In this document: one piece after another, positions 43,800 through 51,813 of the stretch
How the letters are laid out: each line of letters starts with the position of its first letter
Position numbering within the stretch: position 1 is the stretch's first letter
From: Sphingobacteriales bacterium 50-39
GTDB taxonomy: Bacteria > Bacteroidota > Bacteroidia > Chitinophagales > Chitinophagaceae
Length of the DNA stretch: 64,000 nt
Reading direction: 5' to 3'
NCBI GenBank assembly: GCA_001898505.1
Contig: MKTZ01000025.1
Coordinates: 62,001-126,000 of the forward strand
The notes under the pieces: generated by a model
Seen by the model: the letters and a program-made list of their open reading frames with translations, nothing else
The model's database searches: none
Told to the model about the DNA's origin: nothing
Position numbers and translations under genes: made by a program

Positions 43800-44034
43800 C
43801 TTCGTCGGAGCTGCTTCGACACGCTCCTCCTCGGTCGGGACCTATGGTCCCAGACAATGGACCCTTGGTCCATTAAGGCCGTCCTTCTGACCTGTGGGAA
43901 AGTTCTTGGGATTTACTCGCAAAAAGCCGTAAATTAGAAAATAATCCAAGATGGACCACAGGTCCATTGGCTGTGACCGAGCCTTGGCGAAGGTCATGAA
44001 CGAGAAGGGGCGTGTCGAAGCAGCCCCGCCGAAG
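43800..44034. mobile_element. Possible miniature inverted-repeat element
   Basis: The 339-nt gap between two genes holds a 37-nt repeat at 43800-43836 and an inverted copy at 43998-44034 (32/37 identical). Between them are three short palindromes with 3-nt loops: GGGACC-TAT-GGTCCC (43837-43851), AATGGACC-CTT-GGTCCATT (43856-43874) and ATGGACC-ACA-GGTCCAT (43951-43967). There is no transposase and no target duplication that I could see. A further copy of the 37-mer lies at 26072. It may be a non-autonomous element or an extragenic palindromic repeat cluster. Confidence 0.5.
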
Positions 44035-44109
44035 TTACCGTCATTAAACTGTGCAGCGGGGATGGGTAAATTTCGGAATAAACAGACCCGACGCACAAAC
44101 GATTGCCGT

Positions 44110-44523
44110 ATGATCAGATATCATGAACTAAAAGTTGGAGACTACCTGCTGGCCGATTTCGAAGGCCGGCGCTCTGAAGGTGAAGTGATCGGTCTCAATG
44201 AGCCGGACAAGATGGCCTGTGTGCAGACCAGCGTGCAGGACTTCTGGTACACTATGGATCAATTATTTCCTATCCCATTGGATGACAATCAGTTAATCCT
44301 TATTGGATTTGAGAAAGAGGCATTCGGGACAGGGATAAAGTACAAAAGGGGGCCATTCCGCATCCTTTTGGCTAGCCCTGGTGATTTCTCTCATTTCGAG
44401 ATGTGGTACAGGGAGGACAGGCGTCACATCACCCAACCGCTGTATGTGCATGAATTACAGAACCATTATCGTCAAATGACGAAGGTGGAGCTTGTAAGGC
44501 CCCAAGGTATCCAGGCCTCTTAA
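44110..44523 (+). CDS. Conserved-looking hypothetical protein
   Basis: 137 residues from the ATG at 44110. The frame is open to 43951, but those 53 codons run through the inverted-repeat element, so the later start is preferred. Residues 5-45 (LKVGDYLLADFEGRRSEGEVIGL) look like a small beta-barrel of SH3/KOW type; the rest is mixed (FRILLASPGDFSHFEMWYRED). No signal peptide, so cytoplasmic. I do not recognise the family. It precedes the infA operon but has its own terminator-like hairpin downstream. Confidence 0.75.
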   Translation: MIRYHELKVGDYLLADFEGRRSEGEVIGLNEPDKMACVQTSVQDFWYTMDQLFPIPLDDNQLILIGFEKEAFGTGIKYKRGPFRILLASPGDFSHFEMWYREDRRHITQPLYVHELQNHYRQMTKVELVRPQGIQAS

Positions 44524-44566
44524 GAGGCTTTTTCCCAGGGATCTTTCTGTTTTGACCGATATTTGT

Positions 44567-44585
44567 CGGGTCCGTGTCGGACCCG
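44567..44585. repeat. Three-nt-loop hairpin upstream of the infA promoter
   Basis: CGGGTCCG-TGT-CGGACCCG, perfect 8-bp stem, 44 nt after the stop of the preceding gene. There is no U-tract. It may end that transcript or insulate the infA promoter. Confidence 0.6.
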
Positions 44586-44610
44586 CCGGAAAATTATGTT
44601 TTTGCATTAT

Positions 44611-44641
44611 TTTGATCCAAATTAAATTATTCCTATCTTTG
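44611..44641 (+). promoter_or_regulatory. Promoter of the infA-alpha operon
   Basis: TTTG (44611-44614), 19-nt spacer, TATCTTTG (44634-44641): a textbook Bacteroidota promoter, 16 nt before the infA start codon. Confidence 0.88.
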
Positions 44642-44657
44642 CGCTCCCAAAATCTGT

Positions 44658-44876
44658 ATGGCTAAACAAGCACTCATTAAACAAGATGGTACGATCATAG
44701 AGGCCTTATCCAATGCTATGTTTAAGGTAAAGTTGGAAAATGGTCATGAAATACTGGCCACCATCTCTGGGAAAATGAGAATGAATTATATCCGCATCCT
44801 GCCGGGTGATAAGGTAGGGGTGGAGATGAGTCCTTATGATTTGACAAGGGGTAGAATTATATTCAGATACAAATAA
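44658..44876 (+). CDS. infA: Translation initiation factor IF-1
   Basis: 72 residues, OB fold, standard length. [40 protein letters not shown] and [12 protein letters not shown] are the family signature. Binds the A site of the 30S subunit during initiation with IF-2 and IF-3. First gene of the operon; rpmJ starts 8 nt later. Confidence 0.98.
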   Translation: MAKQALIKQDGTIIEALSNAMFKVKLENGHEILATISGKMRMNYIRILPGDKVGVEMSPYDLTRGRIIFRYK

Positions 44877-44884
44877 ATATAATC

Positions 44885-45001
44885 ATGAAAGTTCGTGCAT
44901 CCATTAAGAAGCGCAGCGCCGATTGTAAGATCGTGAGGAGGAAGGGGAAGCTGTATGTTATCAACAAGAAGAATCCTCGTTTCAAACAAAGACAAGGATA
45001 A
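44885..45001 (+). CDS. rpmJ: 50S ribosomal protein L36
   Basis: 38 residues, [17 protein letters not shown]... ending NPRFKQRQG, the expected sequence and place between infA and rpsM. Only one of the usual zinc-binding cysteines remains (Cys14), so this is a zinc-free type L36. Small and easily missed by length filters. Confidence 0.97.
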   Translation: MKVRASIKKRSADCKIVRRKGKLYVINKKNPRFKQRQG

Positions 45002-45054
45002 TTCAGGGCCAAAGGCCTGTTAACCAGTTAGTGAATAATAAACAGAAATAAAAT

Positions 45055-45435
45055 ATGGCTCGTATTGCCGGTGTAGACTTACCAAAAAACAAAAGAGGGG
45101 AGATCGGACTTACCTATATATTCGGTATTGGCCGCAGCACTGCCCAATATATCCTGAACAAGGCAGGCATCAGCTTTGACAAGAAGGTGCATGAGTGGAA
45201 TGACGATGAGCTGAATTCCATCCGTAACATCATCACCAATGAGTTCAAGGTGGAAGGTGCGCTTCGCAGCGAGGTGCAGATGAGCATCAAGCGTCTGTTG
45301 GATATTGCCTGCTATCGCGGGTTGCGTCATCGTAAGGGTCTGCCAGTCCGTGGTCAGCGTACCAGGACCAACAGCCGTACGCGTAAGGGCAAACGGAAGA
45401 CAGTAGCCGGCAAGAAGAAAGTAGCCAAGAAATAG
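45055..45435 (+). CDS. rpsM: 30S ribosomal protein S13
   Basis: 126 residues: [20 protein letters not shown], helix-two-turns-helix fold, ending in a basic tail ([23 protein letters not shown] within the last 35 residues) that reaches the tRNA in the P site. Standard length. Followed by a hairpin at 45444-45474. Confidence 0.98.
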   Translation: MARIAGVDLPKNKRGEIGLTYIFGIGRSTAQYILNKAGISFDKKVHEWNDDELNSIRNIITNEFKVEGALRSEVQMSIKRLLDIACYRGLRHRKGLPVRGQRTRTNSRTRKGKRKTVAGKKKVAKK

Positions 45436-45443
45436 TAAGTTTT

Positions 45444-45474
45444 AGCTGCAACCTGCCATTGGCAGGTTGCAGCT
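45444..45474 (+). promoter_or_regulatory. Hairpin between rpsM and rpsK
   Basis: AGCTGCAACCTGCC (45444-45457) pairs perfectly with GGCAGGTTGCAGCT (45461-45474) across a 3-nt loop. No U-tract follows. It lies 8 nt past the rpsM stop in an unusually long (158-nt) gap inside the operon, and may set mRNA stability or be a processing site. Confidence 0.65.
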
Positions 45475-45593
45475 TATTACATAATGCACCATTTGAAGGA
45501 TCAACTACGGATACCCGGTGCAGGAGGAGGGTTGGTCCAGGCTCCGGATGGGGCCGATCTTAAAAAATTAAAGATTACCTTTTATTTGACAAC

Positions 45594-45998
45594 ATGGCAA
45601 AAGCACAAGCACCCAGCGCAAAAGTCGCTGCGAAGAAAAGAGTTGTAAAGGTGGACATTTATGGCGATGCACACATCGTTGCCAGCTTTAACAACATCAT
45701 CATCAGTCTCACTAACAAGAATGGCCAGGTGATCTCCTGGAGCAGCGCCGGCAAGATGGGCTTCAAGGGTTCCAAGAAGAACACTCCCTATGCTGCGCAG
45801 ATGGCATCTTCCGACGCCGCCAAGACGGCTTTGGATGCCGGGCTGAAGAAAGTGGACGTATACGTTAAAGGTCCTGGTTCCGGTCGCGAAAGCGCTATCC
45901 GCGCCCTGGCCAACAGCGGTATTGAAGTAGTAATGATCAAGGATGTGACTCCGCTGCCTCACAATGGCTGCCGTCCTCCCAAGAAACGTAGAGTTTAA
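45594..45998 (+). CDS. rpsK: 30S ribosomal protein S11
   Basis: 134 residues. [51 protein letters not shown] and [13 protein letters not shown] are signature segments. Lies on the 30S platform next to S6/S18. Usual alpha-operon position between rpsM and rpsD. Confidence 0.98.
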   Translation: MAKAQAPSAKVAAKKRVVKVDIYGDAHIVASFNNIIISLTNKNGQVISWSSAGKMGFKGSKKNTPYAAQMASSDAAKTALDAGLKKVDVYVKGPGSGRESAIRALANSGIEVVMIKDVTPLPHNGCRPPKKRRV

Positions 45999-46001
45999 TC
46001 C

Positions 46002-46082
46002 GGAACCACCCTATGGGGTGGATTCCTTATTTGTATAAAGCTGGGTAAGATTGAATTTTAAGATTTTTAAATAATCTTATCC
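46002..46082 (+). promoter_or_regulatory. Structured leader of rpsD
   Basis: Two hairpins fill the gap before rpsD: GGAA-CCACCC/GGGTGG-TTCC with a bulge (46002-46027), and GGGTAAGATT (46043-46052) with AATCTTATCC (46073-46082, one G-U). S4 is the autoregulator of this operon in E. coli and of its own leader in Bacillus. A structured rpsD leader could be an S4 target here, but no S4-site consensus was tested. Confidence 0.45.
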
Positions 46083-46110
46083 GGGAACTTAAAAATCTAA
46101 CAATCAAATT

Positions 46111-46716
46111 ATGGCACGTTACAGAGGTCCAAAGACCAAAATCTCCCGCATTTTCGGTGAGCCCATCTTAGGTAATGGAAAGTATTTAACAAAGAACAGC
46201 AACCCTCCCGGTCAGCATGGTCCTACCCGCAAGAGAAAGACCCTGGGTGAATATGCCCTGCAGCTGAAGGAAAAGCAAAAGGCAAAATATACTTACGGAG
46301 TGTTGGAGCGTCAGTTCCGCAAGACGTTTGAAGAAGCTGTACGTCGTAAAGGCGTTACGGGTGAGAACCTGATCAAGCTGCTGGAAGCACGTCTGGACAA
46401 CACGGTGTTCCGTCTTGGAATAGCTCCTTCCCGTCCCGGCGCCCGTCAGCTGGTTACGCACAAGCATATCACTGTCAACGGGGAGATCGTCAATGTTCCC
46501 TCTTTCCAGTTGAAGCCAGGTGATGTCATCGGCATCAAGGAAAGCACACAGGGTAATACAGGTATTACCAGCCAGATCCGTGGTAAGAATGCCAAATTCA
46601 ACTGGCTGGACTGGACCGAAGCCGAATTCAAAGGTACTTTTATCGCATACCCTGAGCGTGAGAGTGTACCAGAGAACATTAAGGAGCAGTTGATTGTTGA
46701 ATTGTATTCCAAGTAA
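46111..46716 (+). CDS. rpsD: 30S ribosomal protein S4
   Basis: 201 residues: MARYRGPKTKISRIFGEP at the N-terminus without zinc cysteines (C-minus form), and an S4 RNA-binding domain (LEARLDNTVFRLGIAPSRPGARQL in ~95-120, then HKHITVNG). Primary 16S binding protein and a common translational repressor of the alpha operon. Confidence 0.98.
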   Translation: MARYRGPKTKISRIFGEPILGNGKYLTKNSNPPGQHGPTRKRKTLGEYALQLKEKQKAKYTYGVLERQFRKTFEEAVRRKGVTGENLIKLLEARLDNTVFRLGIAPSRPGARQLVTHKHITVNGEIVNVPSFQLKPGDVIGIKESTQGNTGITSQIRGKNAKFNWLDWTEAEFKGTFIAYPERESVPENIKEQLIVELYSK

Positions 46717-46760
46717 AGATTTGCTTTCACTTGTTAAATCGTTAAATCGAAATTTTAAAT

Positions 46761-47756
46761 ATGGCCATTTTAAATTTCCAGAAACCAGACAAAATCATTC
46801 TTCAAAAAGCGACTGATTTTGAAGCTCAATTCGAATTTCGTCCTTTAGAGCCGGGATATGGTGTCACCATCGGGAATGCCTTGCGCAGGGTATTGCTGAG
46901 CTCGCTCGAAGGTTACGCGATCGTTGGGGTCAAGATCGAAGGAGCCGACCATGAGTTTGCCACGCTGAAAGGTGTGACAGAGGACGTGGTTGAGATCATC
47001 CTTAACCTGAAGCAAGTTCGGTTCAAGAAGAAAGTTGAACATGAAGTGACACAGGAAAAGATCACGCTGAGCTTGAAGAACAGAACGGAATTCACTGCCG
47101 GAACCCTGGGAGAAGCAACCCCCAGCTTCGAGGTAATGAACCCCGGTCTGCTGATCTGTACCCTGGATTCTTCTGCCAAACTGGACATCGAGATCACCAT
47201 CGGCAAGGGCCGTGGTTATGTTCCTGCAGAAGACAACAAGCCTAAGGATGCACCCTTTGGCTATATCCCGACAGATGCTATCTTCACGCCTATCAAGAAC
47301 GTGAAGTACTCTATCGAGAACACCCGCGTTGAACAACGTACCGACTTCGAAAAGCTGATCATGGAAGTATCCACCGATGGCACTATCCATCCGGAAGAAG
47401 CTGTTAAACAGGCTTCCAGGATCCTGATCCAGCATCTGATGATCATCACCGACGAGAATATCACTTTCGACAATAAAGAAGAGAAGAAGGAAGACCTGGT
47501 GGATGAGCAAACGCTGCAACTGCGCAAGATCCTGAAGACGCCTTTGGAAGACCTCGATCTTTCCGTACGTGCCTTCAACTGTCTGAAAGCCGCGAAGATC
47601 AACAGCCTTAGCGAGCTGGTGACCTATGAACAAGAGGACCTGATGAAATTCCGCAATTTCGGTCAGAAATCCCTCGCTGAGATCGAGCAGGTACTGGGCG
47701 AAAGAGGCTTGCACTTCGGTATGGACCTGGGTAAGCTGAAAGTGGATGACGAATAA
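46761..47756 (+). CDS. rpoA: RNA polymerase alpha subunit
   Basis: 331 residues. The N-terminal dimerisation and assembly domain (EFRPLEPGYGVTIGNALRR, LSSLEGYAIVGVKIEG) runs to about residue 230. After a linker, the C-terminal domain (DLSVRAFNCLKAAKI, FRNFGQKSLAEIEQ) contacts DNA and activators. Forty-four nt after rpsD. Followed by an intrinsic terminator before rplQ. Confidence 0.98.
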   Translation: MAILNFQKPDKIILQKATDFEAQFEFRPLEPGYGVTIGNALRRVLLSSLEGYAIVGVKIEGADHEFATLKGVTEDVVEIILNLKQVRFKKKVEHEVTQEKITLSLKNRTEFTAGTLGEATPSFEVMNPGLLICTLDSSAKLDIEITIGKGRGYVPAEDNKPKDAPFGYIPTDAIFTPIKNVKYSIENTRVEQRTDFEKLIMEVSTDGTIHPEEAVKQASRILIQHLMIITDENITFDNKEEKKEDLVDEQTLQLRKILKTPLEDLDLSVRAFNCLKAAKINSLSELVTYEQEDLMKFRNFGQKSLAEIEQVLGERGLHFGMDLGKLKVDDE

Positions 47757-47771
47757 GTTTTTTAATAATGG

Positions 47772-47806
47772 CCGGTCCCGAGCCTTCGGGACCGGTCTCT
47801 TTTTTA
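47772..47806 (+). terminator. Intrinsic terminator between rpoA and rplQ
   Basis: CCGGTCCCGA (47772-47781) pairs perfectly with TCGGGACCGG (47786-47795) across GCCT, followed by TCTCTTTTTT. Placed within a normally continuous ribosomal operon, so it probably reduces read-through into rplQ. A second small hairpin, CCTTACA/TGTAAGG, lies just before rplQ. Confidence 0.85.
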
Positions 47807-47855
47807 ATACAGCCTTACAATTCCTGACACGGTGTAAGGTTTAAAATCAAATGTC

Positions 47856-48395
47856 ATGCGTCACGGAGACAAAATCAACAATCTCGGCAGGACCACCGCG
47901 CATCGTAAAGCGCTGTTGAGCAACCTGGCCACACAACTGATCGCTCATAAGAGGATCGTTACTACTCTGGCTAAAGCCAAGACCTTGAGGACTTATATCG
48001 AGCCTCTGATCACCAAGGCAAAGGACAATACCACCCATCAGCGCAGGGTTGTATTCAGCTATCTGCAGGACAAGGAAGCTATTGCCGAGCTGTTCGGACC
48101 TATCGCTGAAAAGGTTGCCGGACGTCCTGGTGGCTATACCCGTATCATCAAGCTGGGAACCCGTGTCGGGGATAATGCCGAGACTGCCCTGATCGAGCTG
48201 GTAGATTTCAACGAGGTTTATGGTAAAGGCAAGGGCGAGGCTAAAGAAGCCACGGGTAAGAAGACTCGTAGAGCAGGTGGAGGCAAAAAGAAAGCCCAGG
48301 CAGAAGCCAGCGGCGCTACTGAGGCAGCTACCGAAGAGGCTCCTGCAGCAGAAGCTCCCAAAAAGGAAAAGAAAGAAAAGAAAGCAGCTGAATAA
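47856..48395 (+). CDS. rplQ: 50S ribosomal protein L17 with extended tail
   Basis: 179 residues. The L17 core (about 1-120) is clear: [53 protein letters not shown]. The last ~55 residues are a Lys/Ala/Glu-rich, probably disordered extension ([12 protein letters not shown] ... [11 protein letters not shown]), common in Bacteroidota L17 and absent from the ~127-residue E. coli protein. The tail's role is unknown. Confidence 0.97.
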   Translation: MRHGDKINNLGRTTAHRKALLSNLATQLIAHKRIVTTLAKAKTLRTYIEPLITKAKDNTTHQRRVVFSYLQDKEAIAELFGPIAEKVAGRPGGYTRIIKLGTRVGDNAETALIELVDFNEVYGKGKGEAKEATGKKTRRAGGGKKKAQAEASGATEAATEEAPAAEAPKKEKKEKKAAE

Positions 48396-48415
48396 ATTGT
48401 TCAATTCTTTTGTAC

Positions 48416-48445
48416 AAAAAGAGCGTCCCAGGACGCTCTTTTTTT
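48416..48445 (+). terminator. Intrinsic terminator between rplQ and carA
   Basis: GAGCGTCC (48421-48428) pairs with GGACGCTC (48431-48438), extended by A/T pairs, followed by seven T's. It separates the ribosomal operon from carA. Confidence 0.9.
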
Positions 48446-48470
48446 GTAATTTCGCGAAATTTTCTACAAC

Positions 48471-49565
48471 ATGCCCAACGCCATCCTGTTACTCCAAGAC
48501 GGTTCTGTTCATTACGGTAAAGCATTCGGTAAGAGAGGCACCACCTCCGGCGAGATCTGCTTTAATACGGGCATGACGGGCTATCAGGAAGTGTTCACAG
48601 ACCCGAGCTATTACGGGCAGGTGCTGATCATGAACAGCGTCCATATCGGGAATTACGGGGTAAAGGATGCGGACATCGAATCCGATGGCGTCAAGATCCG
48701 CGGTCTCATCGGCAGGAACCTGGAAGAGCAGTTCTCCCGTCTGCAGGCCAAGGGCTCCCTGGATGAGTACCTAAAAGCCAATAATATCGTCTGTATCGAA
48801 GGAGTGGATACCCGCGCCCTGGTGGCTCATGTACGGGTCAAAGGAGCAATGAACTGTGTCATCTCGTCTGAAATAACCGATATCGATCAGTTAAGGGAGA
48901 TCCTGGCCAAGACCCCTTCCATGGACGGGCTGGAACTGGCCTCTGTCGTCAGCACTGAAAAGGAATATGAACTGGGCGACCCCGGCGCCGATATACGGAT
49001 TGCTGTGATGGATTTTGGGGTAAAGCAACATATCCTTCAATGCATGGTGGAAAGAGGGGCTTTTGTAAAAGTATTTCCGGCCAGGACCCCGCTGGATAAG
49101 GTACGTGCCTTCCATCCGCATGGCTATTTCCTCTCCAATGGCCCCGGCGACCCGGCTCCCATGGATTATGCCATTCCTACCGTAAAAGAGATATTAAAGG
49201 AAAAGAAGCCTCTCTTTGGGATCTGTCTGGGACATCAACTCCTGGCTCTTGCCAACGATATACCCACCTTTAAGATGCACCACGGGCACAGGGGGCTCAA
49301 TCACCCTGTAAAGAACCTGGTGACCGGCAGATGTGAGATCACTACGCAGAACCACGGTTTTGGCGTGGATCCCGTGGCGGTGAAAAAAGCCTCCAATATC
49401 GAGGTTACGCATGTCAACCTGAATGATGACTCCATCGAGGGCATACGGCTGAAAGACCGGCCCGCGTTTTCGGTACAATATCACCCGGAAGCTACCCCCG
49501 GACCGCATGACAGCCGTTACCTCTTCGACGACTTTATCGAGCTGATCAAAAAGGGCCAATCATGA
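48471..49565 (+). CDS. carA: Carbamoyl-phosphate synthase small subunit
   Basis: Glutaminase subunit that feeds ammonia to CarB for arginine and pyrimidine synthesis. 364 residues. The N-terminal CarA domain includes TSGEICFNTGMTGYQEVFTD (split near residues 25-45). The amidotransferase domain has its nucleophile in GICLGHQLLALA and catalytic His-Glu in VQYHPEATPGPHD. carB is not in the window. Overlaps aroQ by 4 nt. Confidence 0.97.
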   Translation: MPNAILLLQDGSVHYGKAFGKRGTTSGEICFNTGMTGYQEVFTDPSYYGQVLIMNSVHIGNYGVKDADIESDGVKIRGLIGRNLEEQFSRLQAKGSLDEYLKANNIVCIEGVDTRALVAHVRVKGAMNCVISSEITDIDQLREILAKTPSMDGLELASVVSTEKEYELGDPGADIRIAVMDFGVKQHILQCMVERGAFVKVFPARTPLDKVRAFHPHGYFLSNGPGDPAPMDYAIPTVKEILKEKKPLFGICLGHQLLALANDIPTFKMHHGHRGLNHPVKNLVTGRCEITTQNHGFGVDPVAVKKASNIEVTHVNLNDDSIEGIRLKDRPAFSVQYHPEATPGPHDSRYLFDDFIELIKKGQS

Positions 49566-49975
49566 ACATAGCCATTATCAACGGACCTAATCTCAACCTG
49601 CTGGGTACCCGGGAGCCGGATGTATATGGCAGTAAGACCTTTGAACAGTATTTTAAGGAGCTGCAGCAGTTGTTCCCGGCAGTGAAGTTCGATTATTTCC
49701 AGAGCAATGTAGAGGGCGAGCTTATCGATCAGCTACAGAAGGTGGGATTCTCCTATGATGGGATTATCATCAATCCGGGGGGGTATACCCACACATCTGT
49801 TGCGATAGGGGATGCTATTGCCGCCATAACGACCCCGGTAATAGAAGTGCATATCAGCAATGTACATGCAAGAGAGGATTTCCGCAAGCTGTCCCACGTT
49901 TCTGCCAAGGCAAAGGGGACGATCATGGGATTGGGATTGAAGGGGTATGAGCTGGCGGTGCGGTACTTTCTTTAA
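49562..49975 (+). CDS. aroQ: 3-dehydroquinate dehydratase, type II
   Basis: Third step of the shikimate pathway, leading to chorismate, the substrate of TrpE. 137 residues: IAIINGPNLNLLGTREPDVYG (split after Asn; catalytic Tyr in the lid), NPGGYTHTSVAI, VIEVHISNVHAREDFR. ATGA overlap with carA indicates coupled translation. A GC-rich hairpin follows the stop. Confidence 0.96.
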   Translation: MNIAIINGPNLNLLGTREPDVYGSKTFEQYFKELQQLFPAVKFDYFQSNVEGELIDQLQKVGFSYDGIIINPGGYTHTSVAIGDAIAAITTPVIEVHISNVHAREDFRKLSHVSAKAKGTIMGLGLKGYELAVRYFL

Positions 49976-49977
49976 TT

Positions 49978-50003
49978 GTCGGGCCTGGTCGGCCCGGCTT
50001 CTT
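49978..50003 (+). terminator. GC-rich hairpin after aroQ
   Basis: GTCGGGCC and GGCCCGGC pair (one wobble) over TGGTC, followed by TTCTTC. A probable but weak intrinsic terminator for carA-aroQ. Confidence 0.5.
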
Positions 50004-50031
50004 CACGGACGCTAATGATGGCCCTTCGGGC

Positions 50032-50050
50032 ATTGCGCCTGTGGCGCAAT
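50032..50050. repeat. Three-nt-loop hairpin at the parvulin stop codon
   Basis: ATTGCGCC-TGT-GGCGCAAT, a perfect 8-bp stem whose last base is the first base of the parvulin stop codon on the other strand (50050-50052). Same core as the pdxJ hairpin. Confidence 0.65.
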
Positions 50051-50796
50051 TACAGCCACACGCGCATCATGAGGGCGAAACCTGTATCTTGTTTGGGATT
50101 CTCCACCTTTCGGATGATATGAAGCCCATTAGCGCTCCAAATCCTGAATACTTCTCCTTTTTTATGTGCGTTGACCTCGTGCTCTATCTGTGGCACCATT
50201 GCGCCCCGTGCTATCCATCCCAGGTCGCCTCCTCCCTCTCCTCCCATCGAATAGGTTTTGGCCATCTGATCGAAGCTGGCGCCGCTGTCCTGTAATTTAC
50301 GTAGGATGAGATTGCCAAGGGAATCCGCGATGCGATAGCGGAAGATAGATGTGTCGATAAAGATCTGGCTGATGTGGTAGAATTGATTGGGCGCCTTGGT
50401 AAGCAGTTGTACGAGGAACCGGTTGCTTTTATCACCGTAAGGGCCATATACTTTTTTGATCTTACCCGTATAAGCCAAACTGTCGGCCAGGCTGCTAAAA
50501 TTGCGTGTCTTTGTTACAATGATCGTGTCGATCTTAAACCTTTTCTGGAGTATTTGCTTGGCGTATAGCACCGGATTGGGGCTTTGTTCCAGGGCCGCCT
50601 TCATCTGGGGTATAGTGAACTTCTTGGCTTCTGCCTGCATCTGGGCGACGATCTTTGCCTCTTGCTCGGGCGTAAGTTTTTGACCTTCAGGCTGTGCGGA
50701 GGGCTTAGCCGCCGGATTTTGCGCACGGGTCACGGATGGGGCAAGGATCAATATGCTGCTGAATAGCAGGCAGGTGAGCATAACAAATTTGTTCAT
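50050..50796 (-). CDS. Periplasmic PpiC-type peptidyl-prolyl isomerase
   Basis: 248 residues. Signal peptide 1-~25 (SVTRAQ). Residues ~140-235 are a parvulin domain (FYHISQIFIDTS, AKTYSMGGEGGGDLGWIARGAM, VFRIWSANGLHIIRKVE). Related to SurA/PrsA folding helpers of envelope proteins. The N-terminal part, with a Gln/Lys-rich helix, may be a chaperone-like arm. Convergent with aroQ. Confidence 0.9.
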   Translation of the reverse strand: MNKFVMLTCLLFSSILILAPSVTRAQNPAAKPSAQPEGQKLTPEQEAKIVAQMQAEAKKFTIPQMKAALEQSPNPVLYAKQILQKRFKIDTIIVTKTRNFSSLADSLAYTGKIKKVYGPYGDKSNRFLVQLLTKAPNQFYHISQIFIDTSIFRYRIADSLGNLILRKLQDSGASFDQMAKTYSMGGEGGGDLGWIARGAMVPQIEHEVNAHKKGEVFRIWSANGLHIIRKVENPKQDTGFALMMRVWL

Positions 50797-50888
50797 CCCG
50801 GAAAGTTAAGGGTTAGATCATAAATTGGAATGATTTTCGTTCTTTTTTAAGACAATGGGGCGGTGTCCGCTCCGTAAAATCAACGATC

Positions 50889-51554
50889 ATGCGGTGGATA
50901 TTCTTTCTTTTCTCATTGATTATCTTGCAGATACATCCGGTGAAGAGCTTCGCTCAATGGAAAGATTATAAGATCAGCCCCAATGGGGATACCCTGAACT
51001 GCACCGATAAACAGGACAAGAAGCAGGGGCGATGGGTGAACCATTACGATGAAGTAAGAGGGGAGCCCGGGTATGAGGAGGAGGGGATATATAAGAACGA
51101 CCGTAAAGAAGGTACCTGGAGGCTCTATAACCTGCAGGGGGACCTGACAGGGGTAGAGTTCTATAAATGGGGGTTCAAGGATGGGGTTTGCCAGTATTTT
51201 GGCATGAACGGGACGTTGCTGCGTGAGGAAAGCTGGAAAGCATTGAACCCCGATAAAGAATATGATACTATACAAGTTGAGGATATCGATCATCTCGATA
51301 ACTACAAGACCGTCATCATAAAGAACGAGGGAGCTGGTCTTAAGCACGGCGTCTGGAAGTTCTATGATCCCACCACGGGTATGGTTGCGCGTACCGAGAC
51401 CTATACGTTGGGCAAGCGAGAGACATCCAAGAGTTCAACCTCGTCTACTGCCGCTACAGCGCCAGCAGCGAATACCAAGCCGAAGGAAGTGTTGGAGTTC
51501 GAGAAGAAGGCGGGGAAGAAGGGGAGGAAAGTGCAGAATGGGAGCACGTATTAA
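50889..51554 (+). CDS. Exported YwqK/MORN-variant protein
   Basis: 221 residues with a signal peptide (about 1-22, VKSFAQ). MORN-like beta-hairpin repeats: GRWVNHYDEVRGE, EGIYKNDRKEGTWRLYNLQG, GVWKFYDPTTGMVARTETY. The C-terminus is Ser/Thr/Ala-rich, then basic. Database names often say YwqK antitoxin; the export signal here argues against a cytoplasmic antitoxin role. Function unknown. Confidence 0.8.
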   Translation: MRWIFFLFSLIILQIHPVKSFAQWKDYKISPNGDTLNCTDKQDKKQGRWVNHYDEVRGEPGYEEEGIYKNDRKEGTWRLYNLQGDLTGVEFYKWGFKDGVCQYFGMNGTLLREESWKALNPDKEYDTIQVEDIDHLDNYKTVIIKNEGAGLKHGVWKFYDPTTGMVARTETYTLGKRETSKSSTSSTAATAPAANTKPKEVLEFEKKAGKKGRKVQNGSTY

Positions 51555-51671
51555 TTTTTTTGTCTCCGGGTTATTGAAAAAGTCCCTTCGCCAAAGAAAT
51601 ATCTAATGATGGTGTTACCTCGAACATTAATGTCTTTTCAAAGGACTCGGTGAATGCTTCGCATTTCGGCC

Positions 51672-51690
51672 AGTGGGCCGGTGGTCCACT
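51672..51690. repeat. Three-nt-loop hairpin
   Basis: AGTGGGCC-GGT-GGTCCACT, 8-bp stem with one G-U, in the 259-nt gap between the YwqK-like and protease genes. Nothing else was recognised in that gap. Confidence 0.5.
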
Positions 51691-51813
51691 CTGTAGTTTA
51701 AGTCCTGGAAAAGTTTCCAAAAAATTTTAGTGGGTAAATGCGAAATTTGTTTTAGTACCTGATGGCGTGTCCAGCGGGGATGAAACCATTTTTTCATTTT
51801 AAACTTTTATCGT

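Noticed and set aside
43837-43967. Cluster of short palindromes considered as a CRISPR array
   Set aside because: Stem sequences differ, spacing is irregular (19 and 95 nt) and there are no cas genes.
45484-45650. Out-of-frame upstream frame overlapping the rpsK start
   Set aside because: About 54 codons with no family likeness, overlapping a ribosomal protein gene; no sign that it is translated.
46845-47714. 289-codon reverse frame
   Set aside because: Antisense shadow of rpoA.
50889-51554. Toxin-antitoxin reading of the YwqK-like gene
   Set aside because: It has an export signal and no toxin neighbour; the family name is historical.
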